A stretch of DNA of 64,000 nt from Streptomyces cyaneus (GTDB lineage Bacteria; Actinomycetota; Actinomycetes; Streptomycetales; Streptomycetaceae), in NCBI RefSeq assembly GCF_004028635.1, contig NZ_RQJW01000003.1, positions 868,001 through 932,000 on the forward strand, given 5' to 3'. Every line of letters starts with the position of its first letter. Position 1 is the stretch's first letter. The position numbers and the translations under genes were made by a program. Positions 59,983 to 64,000 of the stretch are shown piece by piece. The notes under the pieces are model-generated. The model had not been told where the DNA came from. It searched no databases and worked only from the letters and a program-made list of their open reading frames with translations.

Positions 59983-61053
59983 CTAGCGCGCCATCTCCTC
60001 CTTCAGCGCCGCCACGAACGCGTCCACGTCCTCCTCGGTCGTGTCGAAGGAGCACATCCAGCGCACGACGCCTGCCGCCTCGTCCCAGAAGTAGAACCGG
60101 AACCGCTTCTGCAGGCGCTCGCTCACGTCGTGCGGGAGCTTGGCGAAGACGCCGTTGGCCTGCACGGGGTAGAGGATCTCGACGCCGTGCATGGCGCGGA
60201 CGCCCTCGGCGAGGCGCTGGGCCATCTCGTTGGCGTGGCGGGCGTTGCGCAGCCACAGGTCCTTGGCGAGCAGGGCCTCCAACTGCACCGACACGAAGCG
60301 CATCTTGGAGGCGAGCTGCATGGACAGCTTGCGCAGATGCTTCATGTGGCTGACGGCGTCCTGGTTGAGGACGACGACCGCCTCGCCGAACAGCGCGCCG
60401 TTCTTGGTGCCGCCGAGGGAGAGGATGTCGACGCCGACCGCGTTGGTGAACGTCCGCATGGGGACGTTCAGGGAGGCGGCCGCGTTGGCTATCCGGGAGC
60501 CGTCCAGGTGCACCTTCATGCCGTGCGCGTGAGCGTGCTCGCAGATCGCGCGGATCTCGTCCGGCGTGTAGAGGGTGCCCAGCTCGGTGCTCTGGGTGAT
60601 CGAGACGACCTGCGGCATCGCCCGGTGCTCGTCCTCCCAGCCGTACGCCTGCCGGTCGATCAGCTCGGGAGTGAGCTTGCCGTCGGGCGTGGGCACGGTG
60701 AGCAGCTTGAGGCCGCCCATCCGCTCCGGGGCGCCGCCCTCGTCGACGTGGATGTGCGCGCTCTCGGCGCAGATCACCGCGCCCCAGCGGTCGGTGACCG
60801 CCTGGAGCGCGACGACGTTGGCGCCGGTGCCGTTGAACACCGGGAACGCCTCGGCCGTGGCGCCGAAGTGGCTGCGGATGATCCGCTGGAGGTTCTCGGT
60901 GTAGTCGTCCTCGCCGTAGGCGACCTGGTGCCCGCCGTTGGCCAGGGCCAGGGCGGCGAGCACCTCGGGGTGGGCGCCGGCGTAGTTGTCACTGGCGAAA
61001 CCGCGGACGTCCGGGTCGTGATGGCGACGGGCGTCGGTCTTCGGAGGGTTCAC
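59983..61053 (-). CDS. Low-specificity threonine aldolase family (PLP-dependent)
   Basis: 356 residues from the GTG at 61053, which overlaps the SDR stop as GTGA and has GAGAAG upstream; an earlier GTG at 61071 is less likely. PLP enzyme motifs: RGFASDNYAGAHPEVLAALA, EAFPVFNGTGANVVALQA, ESAHIHVDEGGAPERMGG, HLDGSRIANAAASLNV and the Schiff-base Lys in ILSLGGTKNGALFGEAVV. It cleaves threonine or another beta-hydroxy amino acid to glycine plus aldehyde. Third gene of the DUF6421 operon. Confidence 0.92.
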   Translation of the reverse strand: MNPPKTDARRHHDPDVRGFASDNYAGAHPEVLAALALANGGHQVAYGEDDYTENLQRIIRSHFGATAEAFPVFNGTGANVVALQAVTDRWGAVICAESAHIHVDEGGAPERMGGLKLLTVPTPDGKLTPELIDRQAYGWEDEHRAMPQVVSITQSTELGTLYTPDEIRAICEHAHAHGMKVHLDGSRIANAAASLNVPMRTFTNAVGVDILSLGGTKNGALFGEAVVVLNQDAVSHMKHLRKLSMQLASKMRFVSVQLEALLAKDLWLRNARHANEMAQRLAEGVRAMHGVEILYPVQANGVFAKLPHDVSERLQKRFRFYFWDEAAGVVRWMCSFDTTEEDVDAFVAALKEEMAR

Positions 61054-61799
61054 GGCTTCTCGGTCAGCCACAGACGGTTTCCGTTCACTTCGGCGGCGGG
61101 CTTGTCCCAGACGCCGACGACGGCATCGGCCAGGTCCTTGACGTCCGTGAAGCCCGCGAACTTCGCGTGGGGTCGCTCGGCGCGCATCGCGTCGTGCACC
61201 AACGCCTTCACCACCAGGATGGCAGCCGCGGACGTCGGCCCCTCCGGGCCCCCGGCCTTGCGGAAGGCGTCGGCCAGCGCGAGCGTCCAGGCCTCGGCGG
61301 CGGCCTTGGCGGCGGCGTACGAGGCGTTGCCCGCGGTCGGGTTCGAGGCGCCGGCGGCACTGATCAGCACATACCGTCCGCGGTCGCTGCGCTGCAGGCC
61401 CTCGAAGAAGGCCAGCGAGGTGTGCTGCACGGTGCGGATCAGCAGCAGCTCCAGGAAGTCCCAGTCGTCGAGACTCGTCTTGACGAAGGTCTCGCTGCCG
61501 CGCCAGCCGCCCACCAGGTGGACCAGGCCGTCGACGCGGCCGAAGTCCTTCTCGATCCGGGTGGCCCAGTCGCGGGTCGCCTCGCGGTCGAGCAGGTCGA
61601 CCGTGTCACCGACGACGGTGGCACCGCCGTGCGCGTAGCTCGCCGCGTCCACGGCTTCGGCGAGCCGCTCCGGGTCGTTGTCCGAGCCGATGACGGTCGC
61701 GCCCGCCTCGGCCAGCCGCAGCAGCGCCGCCCGGCCTGCGGGCCCGCCCGCACCGGCCACCGCGATCACCGCACCGCTGAGAGCTCCGTTCCCCGCCAT
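61050..61799 (-). CDS. SDR family NAD(P)-dependent oxidoreductase
   Basis: 249 residues from the ATG at 61799, with AGGAGG 8 bases upstream; a GTG at 61853 overlapping the DUF6421 stop is the alternative. Cofactor motif AVIAVAGAGGPAGRAALLRLAEAG, DGLVHLVGGWRG (NAG-like region), and catalytic ISAAGASNPTAGNASYAAAKAAAEAW (Ser, Tyr-x3-Lys). Coupled by overlap to the downstream aldolase and by proximity to DUF6421, so the three probably act on one pathway. Confidence 0.9.
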   Translation of the reverse strand: MAGNGALSGAVIAVAGAGGPAGRAALLRLAEAGATVIGSDNDPERLAEAVDAASYAHGGATVVGDTVDLLDREATRDWATRIEKDFGRVDGLVHLVGGWRGSETFVKTSLDDWDFLELLLIRTVQHTSLAFFEGLQRSDRGRYVLISAAGASNPTAGNASYAAAKAAAEAWTLALADAFRKAGGPEGPTSAAAILVVKALVHDAMRAERPHAKFAGFTDVKDLADAVVGVWDKPAAEVNGNRLWLTEKP

Positions 61800-61849
61800 T
61801 TTCTTCGCCTCCTGAGCAGTCTGAGCAGTGTTCCGGGTGTCGCTGTCGC

Positions 61850-63247
61850 TCACGCGGCGACCCGCTCGGCGCTGTCCGCCGTGATGCCCTTGGTGGAGGC
61901 GATCACGTTCTTCAGCTTCTTGGACAGGGCCTCATAGAACATGCTCAGCGGAAACTCGTCCGGAAGCACGTCATCGACGAGTTTGCGCGGCGGCTGTGTC
62001 AGGTCCAGGGCGTCCGGGCCCTTGGCCCAGCGGGATCCCGGGTGCGGGGCGAGGTAGCTGGAGACGAGCTCGTAGCCCGCGAACCAGTGGACGAGCTTCG
62101 GGCGGTCGATGCCGTCGCGGTAGAGCTGCTCGATGTCGGCGCACAGCTGGTTGGTGACCTGCGGGGCGCGCTGCCAGTCGATGAACAGCTTGTTGTCGGT
62201 CCAGCGGACGACGTCGTGCTTGTGCAGGTAGGCGAAGAGGAGCTGACCGCCGAGGCCGTCGTAGTTGCGGACGCGCTCACCGGTGACCGGGAAGCGGAAC
62301 ATGCGGTCGAAGAGCACCGCGAACTGCACGTCACGAGCCTGCGAGACGCCTTCCGCCTCCAGCTTCACGGCCTCCTTGAAGGCGGTGAGGTCGCAGCGCA
62401 GCTCTTCGAGGCCGTACATCCAGAACGGCTGGCGCTGCTTGATCATGAACGGGTCGAACGGCAGGTCGCCGTGGCTGTGGGTGCGGTCGTGGACCATGTC
62501 CCACAGCACGAACGCCTCTTCGCAGCGCTTCTGGTCGTGGACCATCGCGGCAATGTCCTCGGGCAGCTCCAGGCCCAGGATGTCGACGGCGGCGTCGGTG
62601 ACGCGGCGGAAGCGGGCGGCCTCGCGGTCGCAGAAGATGCCGCCCCAGCTGAACCGCTCGGGCGCCTCGCGCACGGCGATCGTCTCGGGGAAGAGGACCG
62701 CGGAGTTGGTGTCGTAGCCCGCCGTGAAGTCCTCGAACTTGATGCCGCAGAACAGCGGGTTGTCGTAGCGGGTGCGCTCCAGCTCGGCCAGCCAGTCCGG
62801 CCACACCATGCGCAGCACGACCGCCTCGAGGTTGCGGTCGGGGTTGCCGTTCTGCGTGTACATCGGGAAGACGACCAGGTGCTGCAGGCCGTCCGCACGG
62901 TTCGCGGCGGGCTGGAAGGCCAGCAGCGAGTCGAGGAAGTCCGGCACCTCGAAGCCACCGTCGGCCCAGCGGCTCAGGTCCTTCACCAGGGCCTGGTGGT
63001 ACGCGGCGTCGTGCGGCAGCAGCGCGGAGAGCTCATCTACGGCCTCCACGACACGCCGTACGGCAGCCTCGGCGTCCGCGCGCTCGGGCGCGCCCTCGGC
63101 CTCGAAGTCGATCGATCCGTCCTTGGACTGCCAGGGCCGGATCAGCTCCACGGCATCCTTGAGCACCGGCCACGCCGGGTGCTCCACCACCCTGGTCGCC
63201 GGAGGAACCCGCTCCCCCGAAGCCGCCTGCACAAGAATTTCCGTCAT
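61850..63247 (-). CDS. DUF6421 family protein
   Basis: 465 residues, ATG at 63247. Features: LVVFPMYTQNGNPDRNLEAVVLRMVWPDWLAELE, LFPETIAVREAPERFSWGGIFCDREAARFRRV, EAFVLWDMVHDRTHSHGDLPFDPFMI (a His-rich HDRTHSH cluster that could bind metal) and KLVHWFAGYELVSSYLAPHPGSRW. No membrane segment; cytosolic. I recognise the DUF6421 character, but no function is known to me. It heads an operon with an SDR enzyme and a threonine aldolase, which suggests a hydroxy-amino-acid or aldehyde pathway. Confidence 0.85.
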   Translation of the reverse strand: MTEILVQAASGERVPPATRVVEHPAWPVLKDAVELIRPWQSKDGSIDFEAEGAPERADAEAAVRRVVEAVDELSALLPHDAAYHQALVKDLSRWADGGFEVPDFLDSLLAFQPAANRADGLQHLVVFPMYTQNGNPDRNLEAVVLRMVWPDWLAELERTRYDNPLFCGIKFEDFTAGYDTNSAVLFPETIAVREAPERFSWGGIFCDREAARFRRVTDAAVDILGLELPEDIAAMVHDQKRCEEAFVLWDMVHDRTHSHGDLPFDPFMIKQRQPFWMYGLEELRCDLTAFKEAVKLEAEGVSQARDVQFAVLFDRMFRFPVTGERVRNYDGLGGQLLFAYLHKHDVVRWTDNKLFIDWQRAPQVTNQLCADIEQLYRDGIDRPKLVHWFAGYELVSSYLAPHPGSRWAKGPDALDLTQPPRKLVDDVLPDEFPLSMFYEALSKKLKNVIASTKGITADSAERVAA

Positions 63248-63648
63248 GTCCCATCCTCCACGGGAGAACCTCGCGTAAGCAGACCGTATACATACGAGGT
63301 TCCTCCCAGCAAGAGGAGCCTCAGGAAATTATCCTGCGCATCCCCATGGTCACCGCACTTTTTCCTGTTGGTCATCGTGACGGCGCATACTCCGGCCCCG
63401 CGTGGGCATACGGGAGGCCGGGCAGCACGGGAGCCCGCCGCGACCGGTCAATCCCTGCGGGACTCGCCCACGCCAGGGTGACCACGCGGGAGGCTGCGGG
63501 CCAGGCACGCCATGTCCACCGCCGCAAACCCTGTGTACACGTGGGGTTCATCACGCGCCCTGGCCACTAGGCTGCGGCACTGCCGCGCGAACAGTCCGCT
63601 CCGGTTTGCGCGCACGCCGAGCCGCCGTCGACGGAAGCGAGTTGAACC
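63248..63648. other. 401-bp divergent intergenic region
   Basis: It separates DUF6421 (minus) from the phosphodiesterase gene (plus). No credible gene seen. AACCTCG (63267-63273) and CGAGGTT (63295-63301) form perfect 7-base inverted arms around a TATACGGT-like minus-strand -10, so this may be the operator and promoter of the DUF6421 operon. TAGGCT (63568-63573) is a candidate -10 for the plus-strand gene. Confidence 0.45.
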
Positions 63649-64000
63649 TTGAACTTCCTTACCATCGGTCACCGCGGAGTGATGGGTGTCGAACCCGAGA
63701 ACACCCTCCGTTCCTTCGTCGCCGCCCAACTGGCCGGCCTCGACGTCATCGAACTCGATCTCCACCTGAGCAAGGACGGCGCCCTCGTCGTCATGCACGA
63801 CACCGACGTGGACCGCACGACCGACGGAACCGGCCTGATCGCCGACAAGACCCTCGCCGAGCTGCGCGCCCTGGACGCGGGCCGTGGCGAGCGCGTCCCG
63901 GTCTTCGAAGAGGTCCTGGACGCCGTGCGGTCGCCGCTCCAGGCCGAGATCAAGGACGTCGCGGCGGCACGGGCGCTCGCCGAGGTGATGACCGCACGTG
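63649..64000 (+). CDS. Glycerophosphodiester phosphodiesterase (partial, 5' end)
   Basis: 117 codons to the window edge. The TTG at 63649 is the likely start (ACGGAAGCGAG upstream), because the essential HRG motif follows at once: FLTIGHRGVMGVEPENTLRSF. Next come the family's Glu/Asp and His: GLDVIELDLHLSKDGALVVMHDTDVDRTTDGTGLI and VPVFEEVLDAV. It hydrolyses glycerophosphodiesters to glycerol-3-phosphate and an alcohol. The C-terminal half is beyond the window. Confidence 0.92.
   Translation, partial: MNFLTIGHRGVMGVEPENTLRSFVAAQLAGLDVIELDLHLSKDGALVVMHDTDVDRTTDGTGLIADKTLAELRALDAGRGERVPVFEEVLDAVRSPLQAEIKDVAAARALAEVMTAR

Overview
The window is a stretch of a Streptomyces-type chromosome. It is very GC-rich with strongly GC-biased third codon positions, and it carries GTG/TTG starts, many short divergent regulator/target pairs and several apparently leaderless transcripts. 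Gene families typical of actinomycetes are present: a mycothiol-dependent maleylpyruvate-isomerase-type protein, an F420-type deazaflavin oxidoreductase, a SigR-like promoter, a cysteine-type leader peptide, DUF6421, DUF6332 and a zinc-ribbon family that I recall as the SCO2400 type. I see no rRNA, tRNA, CRISPR array, insertion sequence, integrase or phage gene. All assignments come from reading the sequence; no database search was possible.

Layout. 0-9.4 kb: a cell-surface repeat protein with an unusual C-terminal anchor, a membrane acyltransferase, a TetR gene behind a secreted membrane-dipeptidase-like enzyme with a discoidin domain, a methyltransferase, a CPBP membrane protease, dihydrolipoyl dehydrogenase and a zinc-ribbon membrane protein. 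9.4-20.2 kb: a large Tat-exported beta-propeller/amidohydrolase, a two-component system divergent from a membrane protein, a MerR/methyltransferase pair, a ThuA/Gfo-Idh-MocA pair and a GCS2-type ligase. 20.3-27.4 kb: two paralogous xylose-type sugar-binding lipoproteins in divergent operons. One is translationally coupled to a cytosolic GAF-PAS-PP2C-HATPase phosphatase, the other is followed by the ATPase and permease of a CUT2 importer. This is the best candidate here for an undescribed signalling arrangement.

27.5-41.3 kb: two MFS exporters (one under a MarR regulator with a clear operator), small enzymes (VOC, DM13, maleylpyruvate isomerase type), a second two-component system, a TetR regulator divergent from an F420-type enzyme with an operator array, a geranylgeranyl-reductase-like flavoenzyme, an M20 dipeptidase, a kinase-like protein and a P-loop kinase/Nudix fusion. 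41.4-50.4 kb: a small secreted protein, an SDR39U1-type epimerase, a secreted GH27 alpha-galactosidase, a ROK sugar kinase divergent from a LacI regulator (shared operator), a hypothetical protein and a membrane Ser/Thr kinase with a Cys-containing extracellular tail.

50.5-64 kb: an HpcH/HpaI-like lyase, a secreted endonuclease/exonuclease/phosphatase-fold enzyme, etfBA, a flavin reductase preceded by a 26-residue cysteine-type leader peptide, a membrane thioredoxin with a SigR-like promoter divergent from a DUF4395 protein, a PlsC acyltransferase, a transglutaminase-like protein, a secreted protein, a three-gene operon (DUF6421, SDR, threonine aldolase) and the start of a glycerophosphodiester phosphodiesterase.
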